Positions 1 through 6,628 of a DNA stretch of 45,761 bases are shown here, piece after piece. Each line of letters opens with the position of its first letter. Positions within the stretch are counted from its first letter, which is position 1. The notes under the pieces are model-generated. The model was not told the DNA's origin. It did no database searches and saw only the letters and a list, made by a program, of their open reading frames with translations. The DNA lies in contig NZ_KI519423.1 of assembly GCF_000482465.1 (NCBI RefSeq), positions 1 through 45,761 on the forward strand. The letters run 5' to 3'. The DNA comes from Runella limosa DSM 17973. GTDB taxonomy: Bacteria > Bacteroidota > Bacteroidia > Cytophagales > Spirosomataceae. Both the position numbers and the translations under genes were made by a program.

Positions 1-309
1 AGAATTCACAAAACCTGCAACACCCCAACAAGATGCGCACATCGAAGCCTACCATTCCATCATGGAAAGCTCTGTATGTCAGAGGTTTGAATTTGACGAT
101 TTGAAGCAAGCTCGAGAAACATTGGAGGAATTTAGAAGTTTTTATAATTTCGAGAGAATACATGGAGGAATCAACTTTCAAAGCCCTTACAAGTATTTGC
201 TCAAACATAACATTGACATGAAAAATTTAACTCAAAATAAGACAAAAATCTGTGCTTGAAGTCTCTAACTTTCTATCATTTACGTGTCCAATAATTAGCG
301 GTTAGCACA
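1..309 (+). mobile_element. 3' end of an IS3-family insertion sequence, cut by the window edge
   Basis: The C-terminal part of an IS3-type DDE transposase is followed by about 50 bases of non-coding sequence and a likely inverted-repeat end (TGTCCAATAATTAGCG..., about 287-309) finishing in CA. Directly after it a coding frame is open (310-461) without a start of its own, as expected if the element inserted into that gene. The other end lies outside the window, so the exact boundary and any target duplication cannot be confirmed. Confidence 0.6.
2..259 (+). CDS. IS3-family transposase (OrfB-type), C-terminal fragment at window edge
   Basis: The reading frame is open from the window's first bases, so only the last 85 or so residues of the protein are seen. 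The visible part matches the end of the rve/DDE integrase core of IS3-group OrfB proteins: the catalytic-glutamate region (AHIEAYHSIMES), then a basic-aromatic stretch ending in FYNFERIHGGINFQSPYKYL, the usual 'FYN..R.H...N..SP..Y' signature. The protein would cut and join DNA ends during transposition. Nothing shows whether the upstream part is intact. It lies at the edge of the AT-rich defence-like island, a common place for insertion sequences. Confidence 0.85.
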   Translation, partial: EFTKPATPQQDAHIEAYHSIMESSVCQRFEFDDLKQARETLEEFRSFYNFERIHGGINFQSPYKYLLKHNIDMKNLTQNKTKICA

Positions 310-461
310 ATAATGATTCTTTGAAAAAAGGCTACGAATACGGCATAAAGGCTAAATCTGTACAGGAAGAAATTAAACAAGTAAAAATAGATAGTATAGT
401 TAACAGTAAAGTAGATAGTATTTTGAAATTAAAAAAGCTTCAAAATGACACAACGAAATAG
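310..461 (+). pseudogene. Truncated 3' end of an unknown gene, probably cut by the IS element
   Basis: This frame continues from the putative IS end to a TAG at 459-461 and encodes about 50 residues rich in Lys, Glu, Ile and Val (KGYEYGIKAKSVQEEIKQVK and onward), likely helical. It has no start codon of its own. It overlaps the start of the next gene by 17 bases in another frame, the close packing expected of two neighbours in an operon. I cannot assign a family. It does not resemble the catalytic N-terminal domain of MazG. It may be only spurious open frame, but the coupling to the next start argues for a real gene remnant. Confidence 0.4.
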
Positions 462-1029
462 CTCTGAAAAATTCTTCTTTGATAGTGATTTTAGACTGGA
501 AGAACAACTTCCTCGCCAGTTTAGTGTTACTTTCAATGAAGTTGACACAGATAAAGTGCAAGTTCTCTTCAATGAGAGTTATCAAATAGGCGATATTATC
601 AATGATAACTCCTATCAAAATGATTTTTACCGTTATCACGATATTTTCCATTATACTTTTGCTGCTATTTTAGGTTGGTCTCCTTGTGCACGAGCCATGA
701 TAAAGTGTAAGCGTAAAAGCGATAGGCTAATGGATGAAGTAGAAGATGGCGCAAGAGCAGCTATTACTGAAGAAGCAATTTCATTGTTAATCTTCAATGA
801 AGCCAGAAAAAAAGATTTTTTTAAAAATATTCAAAATGTATCTAATACCACGTTGCAAATTATTAAAGAAATGACAGAGCCTTTTGAAGTGAAAGTACGC
901 ACCCGTAAAGAATGGAATGTAGCTATTTTGAAAGCTTATGAAATGTTTCGTCTTCTATCTAAAAACCGAGGTGGGAAGGTCATTTTTGATGCTTTTTCTC
1001 AAAATGTAGCTTATTTACCGTTAACCTAA
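445..1029 (+). CDS. MazG_C-domain protein lacking the MazG catalytic domain
   Basis: The 194-residue protein resembles the all-helical C-terminal domain (MazG_C) that follows a MazG-type nucleoside triphosphate pyrophosphohydrolase in longer homologues. Visible family landmarks are EQLPRQF (20-26), YRYHDIFH (62-69), LGWSP (76-80), KRKSD (89-93) and EVEDGARA (98-105). The protein starts right at the MazG_C boundary and has none of the N-terminal MazG acidic metal-binding helices, so it should not hydrolyse NTPs alone. An in-frame stop at 430-432 excludes a longer form. An IS end and a broken frame lie directly upstream, so it may be a stand-alone version or a remnant. It precedes a base-modification-associated gene, a fitting genomic partner. 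A hairpin separates it from the operon that follows. Confidence 0.6.
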   Translation: MTQRNSSEKFFFDSDFRLEEQLPRQFSVTFNEVDTDKVQVLFNESYQIGDIINDNSYQNDFYRYHDIFHYTFAAILGWSPCARAMIKCKRKSDRLMDEVEDGARAAITEEAISLLIFNEARKKDFFKNIQNVSNTTLQIIKEMTEPFEVKVRTRKEWNVAILKAYEMFRLLSKNRGGKVIFDAFSQNVAYLPLT

Positions 1030-1050
1030 TTTATCTATCGAATATTGTCA

Positions 1051-1078
1051 CCAAAAGCCAGCTAATGCTGGCTTTTGG
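1051..1078 (+). terminator. Perfect 12-bp hairpin between the MazG_C gene and the TIR operon
   Basis: CCAAAAGCCAGC (1051-1062), loop TAAT, then GCTGGCTTTTGG (1067-1078) form a perfect stem, followed only by TTT before the next gene starts 18 bases later. It may be a terminator for the upstream gene, an attenuator, or a leaky stop limiting transcription into the defence-like operon. The short U tract makes full termination uncertain. Confidence 0.55.
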
Positions 1079-1095
1079 TTTAAATACCCTATCTT

Positions 1096-2076
1096 ATGCT
1101 TATTTTTTCTCCTAAGCAAACACCAACTCCTACCATTGTTTTTGATTCATACTGGCGTTTTGCTGCGGCCCGTCAAGAAATTTTTTTCAAAAAATTCAGC
1201 CAACCAGCTGGACCGTGGACTAATGACTCTATTTTATTAAAACACAAATTTACCAATGCTTACCGCGCTTCTGACCGAGTAAGTCAATATCTTATCAAAA
1301 ATGTGATTTATAAAGGCAATCAAAATTTTGAAGAAATATTTTTTAGAACTATCTTGTATAAGATTTTTAATAAAATAGATACATGGGAATTGATTTTGGC
1401 TGAATTTGGTGAAATTCATTCTCAAAACTTTAATTTTCGGCGTTATGCAAAATTATTAACAGAAGCTATGCAAGCAGGTGAAACGGTGTATTCGGGAGCG
1501 TATATCATGGCATCAGGCAAAAGCACTTTTGGCTATCAACGAAAATTTGAGAACCATCTTTGTCTTATTAGAATGATGCTTGATGAAAGGTTACCACAAC
1601 GAATTTTGGAAGCCCAAAGCCTTGAAAAAATATTTGAATTACTAAAGTCTTATCCTACAATTGGTAATTTTTTGGCGTTTCAATATGCCATTGACCTTAA
1701 CTATGGGCCACATCTCACCTTCGGCGAAATGGATTTTGTAGTCCCTGGACCTGGCGCCAAAGATGGTATAAGAAAGTGTTTTTCGGATTATGGAGATTAT
1801 AACGAGACCGATATTATAAAGTACGTAACTGAACGGCAAGAATTAGAATTTGAACGGTTGGGTATTGAGTTCAAAAATCTATGGGGACGACCACTTCAAC
1901 TTATAGACTGCCAAAATCTCTTTTGTGAAATAGATAAGTATGCTCGTGTTAAACACCCAGAAATTAGCGGACTATCAGACCGAAAACGCATTAAACAGAT
2001 TTATACGCCCCAAAACGAAGCTATTACCTATTGGTATCCACCAAAGTGGGGCATTAATGATAAAATTAAGTTATGA
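1096..2076 (+). CDS. 5-hmdU DNA kinase helical domain / aGPT-PPlase-family-like protein
   Basis: This 326-residue protein resembles the family annotated as 5-hmdU DNA kinase helical domain or alpha-glutamyl/putrescinyl-thymine pyrophosphorylase, whose phage members act in thymine hypermodification. The strongest landmark is FTNAYRASDRVSQYLI (52-67), preceded by the aromatic-basic stretch YWRFAAARQEIFF (19-31). Conserved-looking GEMDFVVPGPGAKDG (about 210-224) follows near the C-terminus. No kinase P-loop is present, so only the helical glycosylase-like part is here. Known: related phage enzymes work on modified thymine. Inferred: a role in recognising or processing modified bases in invading DNA. 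The gene overlaps the next TIR gene by ATGA (2073-2076), so the two are translationally coupled. Family assignment rests on remembered motifs. Confidence 0.65.
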   Translation: MLIFSPKQTPTPTIVFDSYWRFAAARQEIFFKKFSQPAGPWTNDSILLKHKFTNAYRASDRVSQYLIKNVIYKGNQNFEEIFFRTILYKIFNKIDTWELILAEFGEIHSQNFNFRRYAKLLTEAMQAGETVYSGAYIMASGKSTFGYQRKFENHLCLIRMMLDERLPQRILEAQSLEKIFELLKSYPTIGNFLAFQYAIDLNYGPHLTFGEMDFVVPGPGAKDGIRKCFSDYGDYNETDIIKYVTERQELEFERLGIEFKNLWGRPLQLIDCQNLFCEIDKYARVKHPEISGLSDRKRIKQIYTPQNEAITYWYPPKWGINDKIKL

Positions 2077-2558
2077 ATAAGTCAAAGAATGTCTTTATTA
2101 GTCATTATCACAAAGATGACCCTCAACTACAACGGCTGAAAGAACGATTTGCCGATAAAGGCTATCAATTAAAAAACAGTTCAATTGATAGTACAAAACA
2201 TAAACCTCGTGATAAAAAGCCATCAGACGCAGTCGTTAAAAGGTTGTTGCGCATGAGAATCAACTGGGCGGGTATATTCATTTGTTTGATTGGCGACAGA
2301 ACCCATACCCGCGAATGGGTAGATTATGAGATAAAACAAGCGCGGGAAAAAGGCAAGAAAATAATAGGAGTTTATACCCATGGTGCAAAGGGGGCCGATT
2401 TACCAGATGAGTTGAATGTCAGCGGGAGTTTACTTTTTGGGTGGAATTCAGTAGAGAAAATTATTGATGCAATAGAGAACAATACTCCTTATGATTGGGA
2501 GAATCCAGATGGAACAAAAAGGCCATCTTTTTATAATGTCAAAACCGTAAGCTGCTAA
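2073..2558 (+). CDS. ThsB-type TIR-like protein (DUF1863 family), copy 1
   Basis: The 161-residue protein is a single TIR-like Rossmann domain of the DUF1863/MTH538 type, the class that includes ThsB of the Thoeris defence system. It begins with a beta strand and box-1-like NVFISHYHKDD (6-16). It contains the core strand WAGIFICLIGDRT and the segment TREWVDYEIKQA, in which Glu86 sits where the TIR NADase glutamate is expected. ThsB proteins sense infection and make a cyclic-ADP-ribose-type messenger from NAD; that activity is inferred here. The start overlaps the previous gene by four bases, and the stop is directly coupled to the next gene (TAATG). A second, divergent copy occurs at 3191, so the operon may carry two different sensors. 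Confidence 0.85.
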   Translation: MNKSKNVFISHYHKDDPQLQRLKERFADKGYQLKNSSIDSTKHKPRDKKPSDAVVKRLLRMRINWAGIFICLIGDRTHTREWVDYEIKQAREKGKKIIGVYTHGAKGADLPDELNVSGSLLFGWNSVEKIIDAIENNTPYDWENPDGTKRPSFYNVKTVSC

Positions 2559-3178
2559 TGGCCTTTTATTCCTATAAAATGACTCGTGACTATGGATTTG
2601 CTCCCAATCCATTTGGCGGAGTATGTACTTTGGCTACTTGCAAACCGCATATTCGTAAAAAGGCGGAGGTTGGCGACTGGATAATAGGTAGTGGCTCAAA
2701 AAAGATAAAATCAGCTTATTATAGACCTATTTACTTAATGAAAGTTACCGAAAAAATAACACTAACAGACTACTGGGATGATGTAAGATTTCAGTTTAAA
2801 AAACCTATTCTAAATGGTAGCCTCGTTACAATTCATGGGGACAATGTTTACACAAAAGATGAAAACAATGACTGGGTACAAGCCAAATGTCAACACTCAC
2901 ACCCAATTGAAAATATCCGAGCTAAACATATTAAAACAGACACTAATGGCGAATTCGTGCTCATATCAGACCATTTTTATTATTTTGGAGATGCTAAAAT
3001 TAAAGTTCCAAATCAATTTTTAGATGTGTTTAGTAAATTGAGAGACTATTCGTCCCCCAACGTTTTGGATGCTACCTTATGTCAGAAATTTGTTAATTGG
3101 ATTGAAAGTAGTTTTTCTACAGGCATTCACGGCAACCCTATTCATTGGCGACAATATGACCAATTAAGTCTATTTTAA
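2558..3178 (+). CDS. Nmad2-like nucleotide-modification-associated protein
   Basis: The 206-residue protein starts with a pattern I recognise from the Nmad2 (nucleotide modification associated domain 2) family: YKMTRDYGFAPNPFGG (6-21), then CTLATCKPHIRKKAEVGDWI. The remainder has a conserved-looking mix of aromatic strands and ends in a short tail, YDQLSLF. Nmad domains were predicted from gene neighbourhoods to act in synthesis or handling of modified DNA bases; their biochemistry is largely unknown. No signal peptide or membrane segment is seen, so it is cytoplasmic. It lies between two ThsB-type TIR genes with no gap on the left and 12 bases on the right, so it should be made with them. 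A role in reading or marking modified DNA is inference. Confidence 0.7.
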   Translation: MAFYSYKMTRDYGFAPNPFGGVCTLATCKPHIRKKAEVGDWIIGSGSKKIKSAYYRPIYLMKVTEKITLTDYWDDVRFQFKKPILNGSLVTIHGDNVYTKDENNDWVQAKCQHSHPIENIRAKHIKTDTNGEFVLISDHFYYFGDAKIKVPNQFLDVFSKLRDYSSPNVLDATLCQKFVNWIESSFSTGIHGNPIHWRQYDQLSLF

Positions 3179-3190
3179 AACAAAAAAATT

Positions 3191-3676
3191 ATGAAAAACG
3201 TATTTGTTAGCTATGCACACAGATTAGACCAAGATGCGGCAGATGATTTTAGGGCTAAGTTTAGCCTTGAAAAAAGTGTTTTTTCTGATAGTTCCTTAGC
3301 CAATCAAGATTTGAGCCACTTGTCAGACGACTATATAAAACGAAATTACATATCGCCTCGAATTGACAGAGCGAGTGTTTCTATTGTTTTGATAGGCAAA
3401 GAAACTGGTGGGCGTTGGTGGGTAGATTGGGAAATTTACCATAGTCTTAGAACGCAAATTGGTAAGAATCAAAATGGAATTTTAGGGATTCTAATTCCTA
3501 ATAAAGTGCATTGGATTCCGCAAAGGTTGCTTGATAACAAACATCTATGTAATATCATTGATATGCCAAGAGATTACAGAACGCTCGAAAACGAAATTGA
3601 AAAAGCGTATCAATTAAGTCTAAAATATAACTCTGATTTATCAAGAATATTAAGGCAAAGAAATTCATTTAGCTAA
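3191..3676 (+). CDS. ThsB-type TIR-like protein (DUF1863 family), copy 2
   Basis: This second 161-residue TIR-like protein has the same fold outline as the one at 2073 but low similarity. It opens with MKNVFVSYAHRLDQD, contains the strand ASVSIVLIGKETGG (61-74), and then RWWVDWEIYHSL, where Glu81 is the expected catalytic glutamate position. The equal length and shared order of motifs suggest two members of the ThsB family retained as separate sensors, as in Thoeris loci with several ThsB genes. Twelve bases separate it from the Nmad2 gene and eight from the double-TIR gene, so it is inside one transcript. Substrate and trigger are not visible from sequence. The C-terminal helix (about 130-161) is rich in charged residues. 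Confidence 0.85.
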   Translation: MKNVFVSYAHRLDQDAADDFRAKFSLEKSVFSDSSLANQDLSHLSDDYIKRNYISPRIDRASVSIVLIGKETGGRWWVDWEIYHSLRTQIGKNQNGILGILIPNKVHWIPQRLLDNKHLCNIIDMPRDYRTLENEIEKAYQLSLKYNSDLSRILRQRNSFS

Positions 3677-3684
3677 TCACAGCC

Positions 3685-4848
3685 ATGCGATACAAATCTC
3701 CCCTCAACATTTACGTCGTTTGGCATGAAGAATTCCTTCAAGGAAAAGAAATTGCCGAGCATATCTATTCATTCTTTACTCGTGATATTAAAAACCCGCT
3801 TTCAAGAGGTTTAAACATTCCCGTGTTTTTCAGATATAAGGCTTTAGCCAATGGAGTTCCATTACCTATTGCCTTAGACGAGACTATTGAACGAAGTATG
3901 ATAATTGCCTTAATTGATCAAAAATGTTTACTTAATTCAGAATGGCGAGCCTATATTGAACAACTCCATAATGTATATGAAAATAAGGAAACGGACAGAA
4001 AAGATATGCACCGTTTTATACCTGTTGCTATTTCAAATGCAGCCTATAAAATTTCAAACTCGATAAGAAGAGAGAATTTCATCAATTTATATGAATATGA
4101 AAAGCTTGAGGAACAAAAGGATGAGCTAATTATAAGAGTGACACATGAATTGTGCCGATTGATTTACAGCAAACCTCGTATTTCTGACATACCTACAAGT
4201 TATGCAGGAAAAAAACTCTCCTTGTTCCTTAGCTATGCTCGATTTGATGGTAAAACTATCACCGAGAATATTGATAACTATTTCAATCAGAAAACTTCTT
4301 TAAATACTTTTTTTGATAAAAAAGATATTCCTTACGGATACCGATTTGACACGGTAATTGACGAAAACTTAAAAGAATCAACCCTTTTGGTTATTCTTAC
4401 TGATGCCTATGCTTCACGAGAGTGGTGTCGTTGGGAAGTATTGAAAGCCAAAAAATACAGCAGACCATTTGTCATTGTCAATGCAATTAAAGAAAAAGAA
4501 GATAGAAGTTTTCCGTACCTGGGCAATGGCCCTGTCTGTATGTACAAACAAGAAAGTATAAAAATAATATTTCATACGATTTTGTTTGAAACCCTACGCT
4601 TTGAATACGCTAAACGCCTAATCCAAAATCAGATTGAAGCTTTTGATATAGAAAAAAAGGGCTTAAAGATTATGGGAAGCCCTCCTGAATTATTAACTTT
4701 ATTAGACAGAACCACTAATAGTATTAAAGTAGTGGTCTATCCAGACCCACCCCTTACCAGCGAGGAACGGGAAATATTGTTAGAATTAGACCCTTTTGAA
4801 TTTATGACCCCTACTACCTTATTTACCTTGGATAAAAATGAGCTTTAA
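3685..4848 (+). CDS. Tandem TIR-domain protein
   Basis: The 387-residue cytoplasmic protein contains two TIR-like domains. Domain 1 (about 7-165) starts with NIYVVWHEE and has the strand SMIIALIDQKCLLNSEW, but Ile91 stands at the usual glutamate position (Glu92 is one residue off), so it is probably inactive or regulatory. Domain 2 (about 177-320) is a good TIR: LSLFLSYARFDG, FFDKKDIPYGYRF, and SREWCRWEV with Glu251 at the catalytic position. A C-terminal tail of about 65 residues has no recognised fold. TIR domains of this kind cleave NAD or make cyclic ADP-ribose signals. The end overlaps the start of the SLOG gene by 11 bases, supporting a TIR-SLOG functional pair. Confidence 0.85.
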   Translation: MRYKSPLNIYVVWHEEFLQGKEIAEHIYSFFTRDIKNPLSRGLNIPVFFRYKALANGVPLPIALDETIERSMIIALIDQKCLLNSEWRAYIEQLHNVYENKETDRKDMHRFIPVAISNAAYKISNSIRRENFINLYEYEKLEEQKDELIIRVTHELCRLIYSKPRISDIPTSYAGKKLSLFLSYARFDGKTITENIDNYFNQKTSLNTFFDKKDIPYGYRFDTVIDENLKESTLLVILTDAYASREWCRWEVLKAKKYSRPFVIVNAIKEKEDRSFPYLGNGPVCMYKQESIKIIFHTILFETLRFEYAKRLIQNQIEAFDIEKKGLKIMGSPPELLTLLDRTTNSIKVVVYPDPPLTSEEREILLELDPFEFMTPTTLFTLDKNEL

Positions 4849-5719
4849 GAATAAAATAATTGGCATTTCTATTTCAGAAAGTGAAAATATCGGAGCACTT
4901 GGTTTCGGCAACTTTCATTTAGAAGATGCTAATATCGAAATAGCAAGGCATTTACTCACTCAAGGATTTACATTGGCTTATGGGGGTGACTTACGGCAAA
5001 TGGGTTTTACAGAACAACTATATGAATTGGTCAATCATTTTACACCCATTGAAGAAGAAAAGCGATCATATCTGCATAGTTTTTTAGGCTATCCAATAGG
5101 CGTAGATTTAACAGAAGAAAAACAGGTAAAATTGCTTGATTTAGTTAAATTTCATGTTTTAGGTTTACCCAATGATTTAGCTTCTAAAGAACCCTCTGAA
5201 CTGTTTGCCTGTAGCAATGCCGAGGCGAATTATTACTGGTTTCGTTCAATGACTCAGTTGAGAGAAACAATAAACAATGCCATTGATGCTCGAATTGTAT
5301 TAGGCGGACAAACTACTCCTTTTTCGCCAAGTGGGAAGGGATACAAAAGTAAGTTTTCGGGCATTGTAGAAGAAGTGCTACTTGCCATGCAAGCCAACAA
5401 ACCTGTTTATTTATGTGGGGCATTTGGTGGCGCAGCTCAAGCAGTGATAGATGCTTTGCAAACGGGAAATTCGGATGTTTTGAAATTAGCTCATTTTGAA
5501 GACAAAACTCAGTACATCGAAACCATCAACTTGTATAATGCTCGGCATCCTGATGAAAAAATAAATTTTGAAGAATTGAATCAGTTTTTTGCGGAAAGAG
5601 GAATTGAGGGTTTAAATAATGGATTGTCTCAAGATGAAAACAAACTCCTTTTTGCAACCATCCATATACCGCAAATGGTTTCTTTGGTTTTAAAGGGGCT
5701 GAAGCAAATTTTGAAATAA
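4838..5719 (+). CDS. SLOG-domain protein, putative nucleotide-signal sensor
   Basis: The 293-residue protein has the Rossmann-like outline of the SLOG superfamily (SMF/DprA-LOG). The N-terminus reads KIIGISISES, then LEDANIEIARHLLTQGFTLAYGGDLR, and a second glycine-rich half contains ARIVLGGQTTPFSPSGKG, FSGIVEEVLLAM and KPVYLCGAFGGAAQAVIDAL. SLOG domains bind or cleave nucleotides; in Thoeris the ThsA SLOG domain binds the messenger made by the TIR protein. Here SLOG is a separate protein, with no Sir2 or other effector fused, placed right after a double-TIR gene (11-base overlap) and a few genes before a patatin. The likely role is a sensor or modulator of the TIR signal; this is inference. 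It could instead be a nucleotide hydrolase of the LOG type. Confidence 0.75.
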   Translation: MSFKNKIIGISISESENIGALGFGNFHLEDANIEIARHLLTQGFTLAYGGDLRQMGFTEQLYELVNHFTPIEEEKRSYLHSFLGYPIGVDLTEEKQVKLLDLVKFHVLGLPNDLASKEPSELFACSNAEANYYWFRSMTQLRETINNAIDARIVLGGQTTPFSPSGKGYKSKFSGIVEEVLLAMQANKPVYLCGAFGGAAQAVIDALQTGNSDVLKLAHFEDKTQYIETINLYNARHPDEKINFEELNQFFAERGIEGLNNGLSQDENKLLFATIHIPQMVSLVLKGLKQILK

Positions 5720-5725
5720 AGTACA

Positions 5726-6628
5726 ATGGCAACCAAATATAAATACAATGCGTTTTTGTCTTATTCTTGGGATGACAGGGAAATAGCTGAAAAGCTACAT
5801 GATGACATTGAAAACTCTGCAAAATTATTAAAAATAATACCTCGTCTAAAAATATTTAAAGATCAAAATGATGCGAATAATAAGATGGGATTAGATGAAA
5901 TATACAAAGGCTTGGATGAATCAGAGCATTTAATCATACTGGCATCCCCCAATTCAGCAAACTCCAAAAACTGCGGTGATGAAATTAAATATTGGATAGA
6001 ACAAAAAAGAGGTCTCAAAAACATAAAAATTATCTTACTTAAGGGAAAAATTACAATACAGGAAAAAATCATAGAAGTAGAAAAACAATACATTTTAGTT
6101 TCTACTTCTTTACATCCCGTAATCCAAGCGACACTATTTAAACATAGGCCTATTTGGACTAACCTTAGCACAATAGAAAATTTAGCAAAACAAGATAGAA
6201 ATTTTGGATTTTACAGAGCTAACTTGTTGGAAATCGTTGCCTATATTTTAAATACAACCAGTAGGAATATTGAAGGAAAAGAAAGTCGTGCAAGATGGAC
6301 AGTTTACTTTTTAGCAATAACTTTTGTAATTGTTGTTGGATTTTTTGGATGGTTCGCTTATGACAACGCAAATGAAGCAGAGCGACAGAAAAAAAAGGCA
6401 GAAATGGAAAGAGATACTGCCCAAAACAATCTACGGAGATTTGAATTTGAACGATTAAAAGAATCTATTAGAAATGCTCAAATTTTTAAAGACGCTGGAG
6501 GTTATGGTCAAAACTTAGCCCTCGAAGAACTCCAAACAGCAGATACTTTGCTATGGAAAAATAAAAAACACAAGGCTTTCACAGAAAAAAAAACAGAAAT
6601 AAATGAATTAAAAAGGACATTGAAATGA
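5726..6628 (+). CDS. Membrane-anchored TIR protein with coiled coil
   Basis: The 300-residue protein has an N-terminal TIR domain (about 5-175) with YNAFLSYSWDDREIAEKL, the strand HLIILASPNSANS, and NCGDEIKYW with Glu86 at the catalytic position. A hydrophobic helix of about 22 residues (191-212) forms a single membrane segment, followed by a charged coiled coil (about 214-255) and a helical tail. The order TIR-TM-coiled coil is the front half of the common TIR-TM-WD40 proteins, in which a propeller follows in the same chain. Here the propeller-like part is in the next gene, joined by an ATGA overlap (6625-6628). The TIR would lie in the cytoplasm and the coiled coil in the periplasm, able to meet the exported partner. 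Confidence 0.85.
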   Translation: MATKYKYNAFLSYSWDDREIAEKLHDDIENSAKLLKIIPRLKIFKDQNDANNKMGLDEIYKGLDESEHLIILASPNSANSKNCGDEIKYWIEQKRGLKNIKIILLKGKITIQEKIIEVEKQYILVSTSLHPVIQATLFKHRPIWTNLSTIENLAKQDRNFGFYRANLLEIVAYILNTTSRNIEGKESRARWTVYFLAITFVIVVGFFGWFAYDNANEAERQKKKAEMERDTAQNNLRRFEFERLKESIRNAQIFKDAGGYGQNLALEELQTADTLLWKNKKHKAFTEKKTEINELKRTLK

